This document shows, piece after piece, positions 10,480-21,001 of a stretch of DNA of 64,000 bases. Source of the DNA: Amborella trichopoda (taxonomy: Eukaryota > Streptophyta > Magnoliopsida > Amborellales > Amborellaceae); NCBI RefSeq assembly GCF_000471905.2, contig NW_006499364.1, forward strand, positions 2,152,392 through 2,216,391, in the 5' to 3' direction. The position numbers and the translations under genes are program-made. The notes below the pieces were generated by a model. That model saw nothing but the letters and a program-made list of their open reading frames with translations. It was not told the DNA's origin and did not search any database. Position 1 is the stretch's first letter; the number at the start of each line of letters is the position of its first letter.

Positions 10480-11032
10480 ATCTTAGCTACTTGAAACATT
10501 GGTGCAATGTAGATGGAACCACCCCCTTATCATGGAGTCACGGCCGACCGAGGAGAATATCATAAGAAGTGTCAGTGTCGATTACATGAAATTGGGCATT
10601 ATCGTTCAGCTTACTGATATTAAAACAAAGGCATATCGTGCTAGATGGCTTCTCTCCCGAATGGTTAAACCCCTAAACTATGATGTGGGTCAGGGTAAGA
10701 TCTTCGGACCCCAACCATAATCGAGTAAGGATCCTTCTTGGAATGAGGTTGACTGTCGACCCTCCATCTAACATGATTCGATTGATGGGGCATGCATGTA
10801 ATTCGCCAGCAACAAAGAGAGGGCAATTATGAAACATTTCCCCTAATTGCATATTGTCCTCTAAAAAGGTGATTGGTATACATCCTTGTAGAATTGCTAG
10901 GTCTACCTCGATCGGTTCTAACACTTCTGGGTTAAAGAGAGCTTGAACCAAAGCCATCCGGTAATCCTTTGAAAGCATGAGGGCATCGTAGATGTTGAGA
11001 AGGGCAAGGAGCTTCCGTAGATGCCCTATCAC
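10480..11032 (-). pseudogene. Retroviral-type aspartic protease of Tat-1
   Basis: The frame 11032-10673 contains the active-site loop LDGGSTVNLIP, with the catalytic Asp at about residue 89 (10766-10768). Downstream, in a shifted frame near 10500-10600, lies the second hallmark FHVIDTDTSYDILLGRP followed by LHDKG and VPSTLHQC. Both are typical of Tat/Ogre-like protease, which cuts the gag-pol polyprotein. A frameshift at about 10660-10680 and a stop after LLGRP show it is dead. The protease lies between the repeat-rich gag linker and the polyprotein tail on the same strand. Confidence 0.85.
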
Positions 11033-11395
11033 AACATATTTCGCCTTCTCTTGGCCAAGGCCTTATGCTCCTGGTCCTACAACTGATTTGGTAGGCATAT
11101 TAGGTTGAGGAGCAAGTTTGGGTAAAGGGGGTTTATTTTGGCTGGCTAGCTGACTTGATTGCACAACGGGCTTGGTTTGAGTAATGAAAGTTTGAGGTTT
11201 TAGAAGAGACTGAGTGTATGGGATAAAAAGGGTCCCATGAAATTAGAGGGTAGGGGCATTGTTTAAAGTATTGGGCTTAAGAAGAAGTTTAGGGAGCTGT
11301 AAGATAGGCAGACTAGTCTTTGGATTAAGGGGCAGTGCCAGACTGGGGTAGTTCAAGGTGCCTGATTTCTGCGGTGGTGGCTACAACGTCTTCCC

Positions 11396-11752
11396 TTATC
11401 TGAGATTTATGTTCCCTGTGGTAGGTATTGCTACTGAAATTTGCACCATGTGGTAAGCTCCCTGAGAATAGAAGCTTTTCCTTCTTGACTCTCTCAATAT
11501 CTGCTCGAGGTCAAGCTCAGGGGGCCACTGGGGTTTCTTTGGCTTCAACTTCTTATGCTTCTTTGTGGTAGGTAGTTCTGCCTTAGCTTTAGCTGCCAGG
11601 GCATAAGCAACTGTTAAGAATCCTGCTTCCTGAACCAGGGTCTTTCTCAATCGTTTTCGATGCGTCCTACTTATATTAATTCCTTTGAATTCCCGGTCGA
11701 GAGCCTCGAAGTCTCGACACCTCAAGGTCGTACCTACAGGAGAAATAGACAA
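11396..11752 (-). pseudogene. Gag-protease linker segment (Tat-1)
   Basis: A 118-codon minus-strand frame, basic in the middle (KKHKKLKPKKPQWPPELDLEQILRE). It contains FEALDREFKGINISRTHRKRLRKTLVQEAGF, split here as FEALDREFKGINIS and RTHRKRLRKTL, a basic helix-like segment. It sits between the repeated linker (11862-12530) and the protease. No domain was recognised; the position suggests a structural spacer of the polyprotein. The 5' part of this segment is duplicated at about 12187-12400. Confidence 0.5.
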
Positions 11753-11861
11753 GGAAAAATGAGATGCAAAAGAAGGAGGGGCAAGGTTAGAAGGTGGGGT
11801 ACTTTTTAGGTTGTTCCCCTCATCAGACTGATCAAAAAGCTTTTTACATCATCACCATGAC

Positions 11862-12530
11862 TGGACGGTTGCAGGGGGTCTTTTAGGTCTTTCCCTTCCT
11901 GAGACTATTGGGGAATGCTTTTAATGTCATCACCCTCATCGGACGTGTGCAGGGGGTCCTTTAAGTCTTTCCCTTGCTTAGACCGTTGGGGAGTGATTTT
12001 AACATCGTCACCTTCATTGGACGTGTGCAAAGTATATTTTAGGTCTTTCCTTTGCTTAGACCGTTGAAGAGTGCTCTCAACGTCGTAACCCTCATGGACA
12101 TGTGCAAGGGGTCTTTTAGGTCTTTCCCTTGCTTAGACCATTGGGGAATGCTTTTAATGTCGTCACCCTCATTGGACGTGTGCAGGGGTTCTTTCTCAAT
12201 AGCTTCCGCTGCATCCTACTTATATTGATTCCTTCTAATTCTTGATCGTACCTGAAGTAGACACAAGAGAGAGAATGAGAAGCAAGAGAAGAAGGTGTAG
12301 AAGGGTTAGAAAGTGGGGGACTTTTAGGGTCATTCTCCTCATCAGACTGATTTGGGTTGCTTTTTACATCATCACCAAGATTGGACGGTTGCAGGGGGTC
12401 GTTTAGGTCTTTCCCTTGCTTAGACTGTTGGGGAGTCTTTTAACGTCGTCACCCTCAATGGACGTGTGCAGGGGGTCTTTGAGGTTTTTCCGTGCTTTTA
12501 ACGTCCTCACCCTCATTGGACGTGTGCTAA
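11862..12530 (-). repeat. 78-bp (26-codon) in-frame minisatellite in gag-protease
   Basis: Units start at GGACGTGTGC: 11941, 12019, 12096 and 12174, plus an upstream copy at about 11863 and two more at about 12390-12530. The 78-bp period keeps frame. On the minus strand each unit encodes a 26-residue repeat of the type NEGDDIKSIPQ...SKQGKDLKDPLH. The block is itself part of a larger duplication: 11640-11870 resembles 12187-12400. Confidence 0.85.
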
Positions 12531-14465
12531 GTGGAAGATGGTACGGGGACGTCTTCTTGACAGGATGAAGAAGGAAAAAGGATCGTGCCACGGATGAAGT
12601 CAAGAAAAGTTAGCAACGGAGGAAGGAGCTTGAGAAATTCTTGCTCGACTGTGGGTTGAGCGGTCTTGTTTGTTTGGCGAGCAGCCCTTGAGGCCCATCT
12701 CTTTCTGATTTTCTGAGGTAATATTTGATTTGTCTCACTGGGTTCGCGATCAGCGCTGGCTTGGTGAACTGCTTCTAGCCTCAAAGACTTGAGTCTGCTT
12801 CAGCCATGGTAGATCATCCATGGTTGGAAAGTCGAGGGTTCTACAGAGTCTGAATCATTGATCGGAAGGTCTTGCCTTTTGAGATCTTCTTGCCCCGAGG
12901 AAGTGATTTGGGGATCACTTATGGGGAGGTTGTAAAATTCTTGACACTCCCGCATCTTCTGCGGGAATATATCAAGGAAAGTTGTGCATTGTAACAAATA
13001 AATACCTCTTATATGATGGAATGGGCACCAATGATCTTCAGGCCCTTCTTGAAGCATTATAATGAAGAGGGCGTAGAGGATACCTGTCATTTCGTCCTCC
13101 TCTTGAATGATTATGGCATGGGAGGCCTCAGCAGCCCCAAAGGCCTTCTTTAAATCTTCAAGGTTTATCTGACCTTTCAGAATCAGAGCCTCAATGATAT
13201 CCTTCAGCGTGTAGCAGTCATCTGTGGGATGATTGATCCTTCGATGGTAGGTACAATAATTTGCCTGATTGTCAAGGCCAGATCACTCAGGGGACCTGGT
13301 TTCTGGAAGCTGGATCATATTATGCTCCAATAATAACTGAAACAACACATAGAACCATTCCTTCTTGAAGGGATAGACCTTATTCTTACGCCTATTGAAA
13401 TAATCACTCTAATAAAAGTTGGCTGGTGGAGGTATCTGATTATACGACTATTGCTGCTTGCCAGCTTGGGGTGTTACCTTCATCGAGCTTACCTCTTTAG
13501 AGAGGTCCAAAGTTTGGGAGGGAGTCTTCTTTGAATCAGTGACCATGATGTCAGCACTAATTACCCCTTTCTATTGGCTGGCCCGTGTGTTATTCCAAGA
13601 ACCACCATCGCCCCAGTTGTTCGCTGAACTTGTAGATGGTTGTCGTGCCCCACCATGATGGCATGATAAACTTTCTATGCAAACTGATTTAGAGATCAAC
13701 TCTAACATGGAGGTCAGATTGGAGGACTCGACAAGTAGAGCGATTTCAGGTCGCGTGTTCCACATGCAAGTCTGGACTGCTTCCTTCTCAGGCATAGGAT
13801 TAGGATGGAGGGACGCTAAGTTTCTCCATCTTGATATGAACTAATCTACGGGATCATTAGGGTCTTGAGTCAAGGTAAGAAGCTCGATGGTTTGAACTTC
13901 TCTCTCGACCTCATAGAAGCGCTGATAGAACAGTTTCTCCATCTCCTCCCATGTATGTACCATGGAGGAAGACGAGAATACCATTGGAATATTGGGCCAT
14001 CAAGGGTCTCAAAGAATTGGCGGAGAAGAAGTCTCCCGTCAGCTGTTGTTTTACGACATGCTACCTAAAAGTGGGCGATATGCTGGTTTGGAGAGGTGGT
14101 TCCGCCGAATAGAGGAAGCGTCCCTTTCTTATAGTCATGAACGAGACCTGATCAATATAGGAAGGATATTATCTTTTATAAGGAGTCAGACCCTGTATGC
14201 CCGAAATTTGTCTAGTCTTTAGGCTATGGGTGACCATAGTCTCAATATTTGACTGAGAAATCGGATGAGGGACATAATTGTCCTTTGTGGTAGACAGAGG
14301 AGGCTGCCGTAGAGGCACACCATCAAAGTGATGGGAATTGGCCCCATGGTTAGCCGACTGGCGTGTAGTGTCAATACGATAGATCTTCTCCCTCATCGTG
14401 TGCACCATGTCCTCAAACTTGTTCATACGATCCTCTTGCGCATCACCGTGCTTGCTTACAACCAT
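12531..14465 (-). pseudogene. Gag of Tat-1 (capsid and C-terminal zinc-like motif)
   Basis: Read on the minus strand, the N-terminal coiled-coil-like segment (AQEDRMNKFEDMVHTMREKI, 14465-14380) is homologous to Tat-6 (63711-63800). A capsid-like segment follows (FFETLDGPIFQWYSRLPP, about 14030-13970), then DPNDPVD and WRNLASLHPNPMPEKEAVQ (about 13860-13775). The C-terminal part holds the Tat-type motif YCTYHRRINHPTDDCYTLK at about 13260-13200 and an open frame (13090-12800). These are typical of Ty3/gypsy gag, the structural protein of the particle. At least three frameshifts and several stops interrupt it. Neighbours are the leader ORF upstream and the repeated linker and protease downstream. 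Confidence 0.8.
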
Positions 14466-15426
14466 TACGGTGACCGTTTCTCTAAGGAGGTCAACGTTAG
14501 TGGCAGCTGAAGGCTTGCGGGCTTGACAAGTCGTACATGGTAGGTAAGATAGTAAGGGGTCAGCATACCCTGACTGAACTCGACTTTTGTACGCATATCG
14601 CGTTTGGACGAGTTCTCGACGATCTTAAGACCGTGGCTGGGGAGCCAGTTCACGACGGTCTTGGGACCGTGGTTGAGGAGCCAATTCTCGATGGTCTTGT
14701 TACCATGTTTGTTTAGTGGTTGGGTCTTCTTCTACGACAGTAACCACAGCATAGGGCTCAATGAGCTCTTCTTCAGGCTTCATCGTCTAAAGGGGGAAGA
14801 AGGGATTCAAGTGCAGAGGGTCGTCAAAATTAGTTGTTTTGACTGCCTTGGTCACCTCCCTAGTCAAAGTTCTCATACCTCTCTTGAATTAGCTTTGAGG
14901 TTTTGATGGACCTCTCGCCAAAACTGCGATCTAGGTTGCGGTTGGTCAACTCTTCTTGCTCAGGAGAGAGTTGTCTCCATCAATTGTGGCAATGGCTGAG
15001 GGCTATGAACTAGAGTCATCTTGGGCCAAGGAGGATGAAGGACTCGATCTTCCATGAGGTCCATGCTTCGAGCTCTCTTATGAGCTTCAAAGACATGATC
15101 AAAGTGTTGGGGCTGGCTTAGGATTGTACTCTTGGGGAAAACCTTTGAGTACTAAGGCGGAAGGTGCTTGCTCGATGAAGGAGGAGCAAGCAGGAGCAGG
15201 GTCGACTCATGATGAGGCCTGAGTCAAGGAAGAGGGGACGTTTGAGATGGAGACGCGTGTGTGCCCCTTGAAGAAGGATTACAGGAGATCTGAGGGCAAC
15301 CCGGGCTCATGTAAGTGATTTGGCCTTAGGGGGTTGAGAACTATGAGCATGTGTTTGTATGAGAACAGGTACAGGCCTGGCCCTTACAGGGTGCGCTTGT
15401 GTGTGCATAGGAGGAGGACGAGAACG
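14466..15426 (-). pseudogene. Region between leader ORF and gag (Tat-1)
   Basis: About 960 bp of minus-strand sequence with coding character but many stops. It contains a 42-bp, 14-codon duplication at about 14600-14705 whose translation repeats ELAPQPRS and DRREL. No domain was recognised. By position it joins the leader ORF to gag, so it may be a degenerate part of the same frame. Confidence 0.4.
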
Positions 15427-15888
15427 TCATTTCATGTGTACTTGGGTTAGCGCAATAACAACGTTGCCCAGAGCAGTGAGATGCACATGAGTGGTGTGCG
15501 CAGGATTTGGCCTTGGAAGGTTCGATCTTGAACACGGTTTCGAGGCAACATAAGGGTTGCCCCGAAGTATGACTCGAGTGGGCTCGTGTTTGTGAGGGGT
15601 GGAGATCATAAGGTATCTACCTCGATGTGTTGAGCCTCTAGTGATAGAAACCAATGGTGTAAGAATGTGTGGGGTAGCCTTATGGCGACCCACAAGAGCA
15701 ATGGCAACTTTCTTGTCTTTTGCAGAGAGGAACTGGGCAACCTTCCGGCGTACCTCAGGAACTCGACTGATAAGTGACTTGCCGGTGGCTGGGTGCATGC
15801 TGTGGGGGGCAACATAAGTACCGCCTATGTAAGGTGCCTTGGTGGAGTTTCCACCAGAGCGAAGAGATGGGGAGTGAGGGAACTTCAA
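15427..15888 (-). CDS. Leader ORF upstream of gag (Tat-1), Ogre ORF1-like position
   Basis: A 153-codon frame starting MKFPHSPSLRSGG, rich in Pro, Ser, Arg and His. It is collinear with the Tat-6 frame at 62452-62877: both contain M-H-x-A-T-G-K-S-L and, about 50 residues later, G-S-x-H-R-G. No known domain was recognised. Ogre elements carry an ORF upstream of gag of unknown function, and this one has that position, 240 bp from the PBS. Homology upstream of the ATG (RRDL...P, about 15900) suggests the original start was farther upstream and that the visible ATG is internal. Its conservation between two elements of one family argues that it was coding. Confidence 0.6.
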   Translation of the reverse strand: MKFPHSPSLRSGGNSTKAPYIGGTYVAPHSMHPATGKSLISRVPEVRRKVAQFLSAKDKKVAIALVGRHKATPHILTPLVSITRGSTHRGRYLMISTPHKHEPTRVILRGNPYVASKPCSRSNLPRPNPAHTTHVHLTALGNVVIALTQVHMK

Positions 15889-16127
15889 GTCCCTCCTCAG
15901 ACCGGTCCTAGTTAAGACCTGGGAGCTAGACTTCGCTCAAGAGGATGGTCAGGAACGAAGTCGAAGGACCTTGCTCCCGAAGGACACTCTCAAATAAGGG
16001 GATAAGAAAATCCTCAATCCGAATAAATGGGTTACAGAACCCAGCACCATAAGTGAATATGAAAAGAGAACGAAATCAGATAAAGAAGAAACTAGCCAAA
16101 CAAGAACGATCTGATTAAGGGGTAGTA

Positions 16128-16147
16128 AGTCCCCAGTGGATCAGACC
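16128..16147 (-). other. Primer binding site of Tat-1 (degenerate)
   Basis: On the minus strand the sequence after the 5' LTR reads TCTGATCCACTGGGGACTT, aligned with CGACTCCATTGGGGACTT in Tat-6 (62120) and Tat-4 (56098). The intact versions resemble the tRNA-Arg-type PBS reported for Ogre elements; the tRNA assignment is from memory of that family. Confidence 0.6.
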
Positions 16148-16599
16148 TCACCCTTTTCCTCTTTGATGATCATGCGCAAGCATGCATATTAAAAAAGAAG
16201 AAAGAAAGACGGGGAGGGGGGGAGAGTGGAGAATTCGACCAAGCAAGAAGATCAGAGCAGTGACTAGGCTAGGGGATAATTGGCATAACGTGGTAGCGAA
16301 ACGGCTCGATAAGTGAGACAAGCTCACGGGATGGCTACTAGACGCTATGATGGTCGGTTTGTTGTGGCAGTAAAGCGAGCCAAGAGAACTTAGTGCAACA
16401 ACATTATGGCTAGACGATAGGACCGTCATGAGATGCTAACCTTAATCCCTCTTAGTAGAACGAAAGAGTAACCGCAGAATGATTAGAGAGAAGAAGGGGA
16501 TAGACGGAAGGAGAGATAAGAAGGAAGAGAGGAGGGAGGAGAAGGAAGAGGAGATGCAGTCGGCACTAGACATTGCCGATTATTTCAGAAGATGGAAGA

Positions 16600-17240
16600 G
16601 AGAAGAAGAAGTCGACGCTAGGCTTCACCATTTGTGTCAGAAGAGAAGAGAGAAAGAGAACAAATTGGTGCTAAGTCTTGCCAACTGATAGAAGAAAAGG
16701 GAGAAAACCAGTCGGTGCTAGGTCTCGCCGATTGACAGAAGAGGAAAGAGAAGATAAACCAGCACCAAGTCTCACCGACTGATAGAAGAAGAGAGAGAAA
16801 ATCAACAAGCAATAAGTCTCACCGACTGATAGAAGGGAGACAAGAGACCAACCGACACTAAGTCTCCTTGAGAGAAAACCAATAGGCGGTAGGTCTCGTC
16901 GACTGATAGAAGAGAGAGAAGACCAACCGGTGCCAAGTCTCGTCGCTGATAGAAGAAGAGAGAGAAAACCAACAGGCATTGAGTCTCACCAATGGATAAA
17001 AGAAGAGAGAAAAAACCATTCGATGTTAGGTCTCACTGGTTGATAGAAGAAGAGAGAGAAAACCAATTGGTGCCAAGTCTCACCGACTGATAGAAGAAAA
17101 GAGAGAAAACCAACCGGCGCTAAGCCTCGCCTGTTGAAAGAAGAAGATAGAGAAGACCAACCGGAGCTAAGTCTCGCCAGTTGACAGAAGAAGATAGAGA
17201 GGACCAACTGGCACTAGGTCTAGCCAGTTGATAGAAGAAG
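16600..17240. repeat. 47-bp tandem array in U5 of Tat-1
   Basis: About 12-13 units of the type AACCGGCGCTAAGTCTCGCC followed by GACTGATAGAAGAAGAGAG. Unit starts (GATAGAAGA) lie at about 16686, 16779, 16906, 16948, 17042, 17088 and 17229. The array grades into (GA)n and then the assembly gap. The CAACCGG(C/T)GCTAAG core recurs in the 3' arrays of the same element. Confidence 0.85.
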
Positions 17241-17312
17241 AAAAAGAGAAGCGAGAGAAAGAGAGGAGAGAGAAGAGAGAAAGATTAAAGAGAGAGAAAG
17301 AGAAAAGAGAGA

Positions 17313-17352
<40 letters not shown>

Positions 17353-18075
17353 NNNNNNNNNNNNNNNNNNNNNNNNNNNNNNNNNNNNNNNNNNNNNNNN
17401 NNNNNNNNNNNNNNNNNNNNNNNNNNNNNNNNNNNNNNNNNNNNNNNNNNNNNNNNNNNNNNNNNNNNNNNNNNNNNNNNNNNNNNNNNNNNNNNNNNNN
17501 NNNNNNNNNNNNNNNNNNNNNNNNNNNNNNNNNNNNNNNNNNNNNNNNNNNNNNNNNNNNNNNNNNNNNNNNNNNNNNNNNNNNNNNNNNNNNNNNNNNN
17601 NNNNNNNNNNNNNNNNNNNNNNNNNNNNNNNNNNNNNNNNNNNNNNNNNNNNNNNNNNNNNNNNNNNNNNNNNNNNNNNNNNNNNNNNNNNNNNNNNNNN
17701 NNNNNNNNNNNNNNNNNNNNNNNNNNNNNNNNNNNNNNNNNNNNNNNNNNNNNNNNNNNNNNNNNNNNNNNNNNNNNNNNNNNNNNNNNNNNNNNNNNNN
17801 NNNNNNNNNNNNNNNNNNNNNNNNNNNNNNNNNNNNNNNNNNNNNNNNNNNNNNNNNNNNNNNNNNNNNNNNNNNNNNNNNNNNNNNNNNNNNNNNNNNN
17901 NNNNNNNNNNNNNNNNNNNNNNNNNNNNNNNNNNNNNNNNNNNNNNNNNNNNNNNNNNNNNNNNNNNNNNNNNNNNNNNNNNNNNNNNNNNNNNNNNNNN
18001 NNNNNNNNNNNNNNNNNNNNNNNNNNNNNNNNNNNNNNNNNNNNNNNNNNNNNNNNNNNNNNNNNNNNNNNNNNN

Positions 18076-18170
<95 letters not shown>

Positions 18171-18200
18171 GAGAGAGAAAGAGAGAATGGGAGAAAGAGA
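17241..18200. repeat. (GA)n microsatellite with 723-bp assembly gap
   Basis: GA-rich sequence on both sides of the run of N at 17353-18075. Open frames through it are repeat artefacts. The true length is unknown. Confidence 0.95.
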
Positions 18201-19693
18201 GAGAGAAGAAAAAGGAGAGAGAAGAGAGAGGGAGGAGAAAGAAAGTTACCTTCCTGAAGGGCACCGACCCTTTCCTTCCCTCTCCTCTCTCTCTCTTCAA
18301 GGCGTACTCATAGGCTCAAGCAATGAATCAAAATTTTATTGAATCCTCAAAGAATGAATCGAGCGTTGAGAGTCCCTTTTATAATGGGCAGTGCTTGTTT
18401 ATATAGAATGGTGCTTAGACATGGGTGGATTGATCAAAATTAGACCTAATTGTTGAAAGTTAAGATTTAATTGAATTAAAATAAATTCTAAAATGGGTGC
18501 AAAATGACTGTTTTGCCCCTACCTGACAATGTGTGGAATTTTAGAACAGCTCCTGTTGCTGCTCGAGATCTTGCGTGATCTTTCATGGCTGGCCCGAGGG
18601 TGTTCTAATACCTGTTTAATCAAAAGTTTGTTGTTTTCTTGTAGGGCTCAGTGTGCCAATCATTTTGATACCAACTTCGAGCCATGAATCATGTTTTTGA
18701 GCCATGAACACGAGACTTGAAATTTGTTTGAGTCTTCGAGCCATGAATCATGTTTTCGATGATGTGCTCGTTCCTTGATGTTTTCCTATAATTTTTTCAT
18801 TGTAGCTTACTGAGCATGCCGTCACGATCGCGTGGCAACGAACGGAACTCGATTTGGAGCCTGAACGAAGATTTCTCAACTTTTGAGTTTCGACCAGAAT
18901 CTGGAATCCGACGGTTGGAATTTCAATTACATTATCGGCTTCGTGCATGAAATCTGGCTGTCCATCATGTGCGGTGTTCGGACAAATGATAGCCCTGTAC
19001 CTTATACACACAATGGAATCCGTTTCGAGAGCGTCGTGATTTGGTCTATCGAGCGAGGCGTGTCGCTGCTGAATTTTCTACAACTTGTTCACGGATGGAT
19101 GACTTCTCTCTAGCTTTTCTCCCTGGTCAGACATCATCTCGGGGTGTGCCACATATCGAATTGTTCGTCTTGATGACACTAATACACTCACCAAATTTGG
19201 GAGCTATTTGATTTTGAACGAGTGAGTTATGAGCCCCGAAAGTGAATACTTGTGACTGTAAAATAGTCACCTTTAATGGTGTTCTGGTGCACTGAGGCCA
19301 CACGGAATAGTGTGCGACCTCTCTTGTTTCAATATTTTGCTCATATATTTGTTCTGGAATTTCTGATTAAGTCGAAACTTGGCCTATAGAGGTTTTTGAC
19401 CGTGCCAGATCTAATGACGGTGGTCCAACACTGATTTGAGACACCAAAATACAGTTCCAGTAGTAGGGTCTGTTTCAAAGTGCTAGAGGCCATTTTTTCG
19501 AAAACAATTCCTTTGTGTTCACTATATTAGGCATGTTTGATCGTGATGAAACTTGGCAAGGGTTGGAGTGTTGATGACGATCTTGACCAATTATGGTGCA
19601 ATTCTGAGACTGTTAGGAATTGTCACAGGTTTTGTAGGCTTTATTGACCTGCTTCCTACCAGAGACCAAGGTGCTGAAAAATACATTCAAACA

Positions 19694-20660
19694 ATTACAT
19701 AACAAAACATTAATAATAAAATAATAATACATAAAAATAATATAAATTATTGATAAATCTCATAAGAATATAATAATATACTAAATATTATTATAAATTG
19801 TAACAATAGCAACAACAACAATAATAAACCAAATAATAATACAACGAAAACAACAACTGGAGTTGTTGTTGTTGTTTTTATTTTTATTGTTGTTGTTTTA
19901 TTGTTGTTTTTGTTGTTGCTGATTTTGTTGTTCTTTGTTTTTATTTTTATTGTTGTTGTTGTTGTCGTTATTAAAATGATATAGGGAAATTTACAAGCAT
20001 ATCCTCCCTTAAAAAATTTCTTTATTATGTTCATATCTATTTTTCATTTTTCTTTTTAAAATAACTAAATTACCCTAACTTTGGATATTCAAGATCTAAA
20101 GTTTAACTTTGTATAATAGTTAACAACAAACTTCAGAGTTTCAAATTCGCGAAGTTTAAAAATATATATATATATATGATCTTCAAGGTCCGAGGTTTAG
20201 GGTTTATGTATTAGTTAAAAAAAAAAAACACTTCGAAAGAAATGAAAACTTTGGACCTTGAATGTCTAAAGGTTAGGCTTTCATATTAGTTCAATTTTTT
20301 TTTTTTCACAAAATTTAAACTTTAGACCTTCAAAATCAGAACTTTGTTTTTAAGTATTAACTGTTTTATTTATTTATTTATTATTACTAATACTGCTACA
20401 ACTATACCATCTTGATATATTATTGATTTGATTATAATATAACCATTCATTTTATTATAATATAATATCATATGTAATACAATACGCCATTTTTATTTAT
20501 TTACTTAATTATGAATATATATGATATATTATTCAATAATTAGATAATAATAATGTTGAGAATACCTACCACTAGATAAACATATATTCATGAATTCACC
20601 AATCAACACAACAAATAATAAAAGTCACCCCATTAAATTACTAGAAATAATTTGTTGAGA
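19694..20660. repeat. AT-rich repeat block, left copy
   Basis: Highly AT-rich, with AAC/TTG trinucleotide runs, TA runs and imperfect inverted segments. The part 19700-20340 is homologous to 24495-25270, including GTGCATATCCTCTCTTAAAAA and TAATAGTTAACAACAAAC. No gene is present. The paired copies bracket the split LINE. Confidence 0.75.
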
Positions 20661-21001
20661 ACTCCACCACGGTCAGCCCTAAGCCCAAGCAGAGGAGGAG
20701 GGTTGTATTAGGTTGGCAGATAGTGTAAAACTTTACATCTTTTTATGAATTCTAAAAATTTGAGAATCCAAGAGAATGGGGAGATTGAGGAAGATGTTCA
20801 CATAAAATTAGGACTGGGTGGATGAAGTTGAGATGTGCATTTGGAGTTTTATGAGATTGCTATATACCGATGAAACTGAAGGGAAAGTTTTATAGGATAG
20901 CTAGAAGACCTGTCATGCTTTATGAGACAGAATGTTGAGCGGTTAAGAAACAACATATCCATGGGATGAGTCTAATTGAGATGAGGGTGCAGAGACAGAT
21001 G
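20661..21001 (+). pseudogene. LINE fragment, reverse transcriptase end (left piece)
   Basis: A non-LTR retrotransposon remnant. Recognisable residues, in shifting frames, are IQENGEIEEDV, MKLKGKFYR (about 20869-20895) and EMRVQRQM (20977-21000). These match the region just after the RT domain of a common plant LINE type. The frame is broken by several stops. The fragment is cut at 21001 by the solo LTR, and its continuation begins at 24046 in the same frame once the insertion and one target duplication are discounted. Confidence 0.75.

Larger units (their letters stand above)
1..19693 (-). mobile_element. Tat-1: large Ty3/gypsy Tat/Ogre-like element lacking pol
   Basis: Two long direct repeats (1-1461 and about 16148-19693) frame a minus-strand gag-protease and a plus-strand mobile-domain gene. 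Read on the minus strand the order is 5' LTR, PBS, leader ORF, gag, protease, antisense gene, repeat-rich 3' region, 3' LTR. This matches the Tat/Ogre lineage of Ty3/gypsy elements: very long LTRs, an ORF before gag, a DGGS-type protease and an extra antisense ORF before the 3' LTR. The 3' LTR runs off the left edge of the window. No reverse transcriptase, RNase H or integrase motif was found in any frame between the protease tail (9604) and the antisense gene (9356), so the copy looks non-autonomous. The right flank after the 5' LTR is ATTAC (19694-19698); the matching left target duplication lies outside the window. Confidence 0.85.
16148..19693 (-). repeat. 5' LTR of Tat-1
   Basis: About 3.55 kb including a 723-bp gap. 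The outer end is plus-strand CATTCAAACA (19684-19693), that is TGTTTGAATG on the minus strand. U3 runs from 19693 to about 18400, with a minus-strand TATA box at 18398-18406 and a box resembling ATCCACCCATG at 18421-18430. A minus-strand AATAAA lies at 18335-18340. U5 contains a (GA)n tract and the 47-bp array. Pairs with 1-1461. Confidence 0.85.

Noticed and set aside
17167-18313. Long Ser/Leu-rich and Arg/Glu-rich open frames on both strands across the first gap
   Set aside because: They are translations of (GA)n and of N; no gene.
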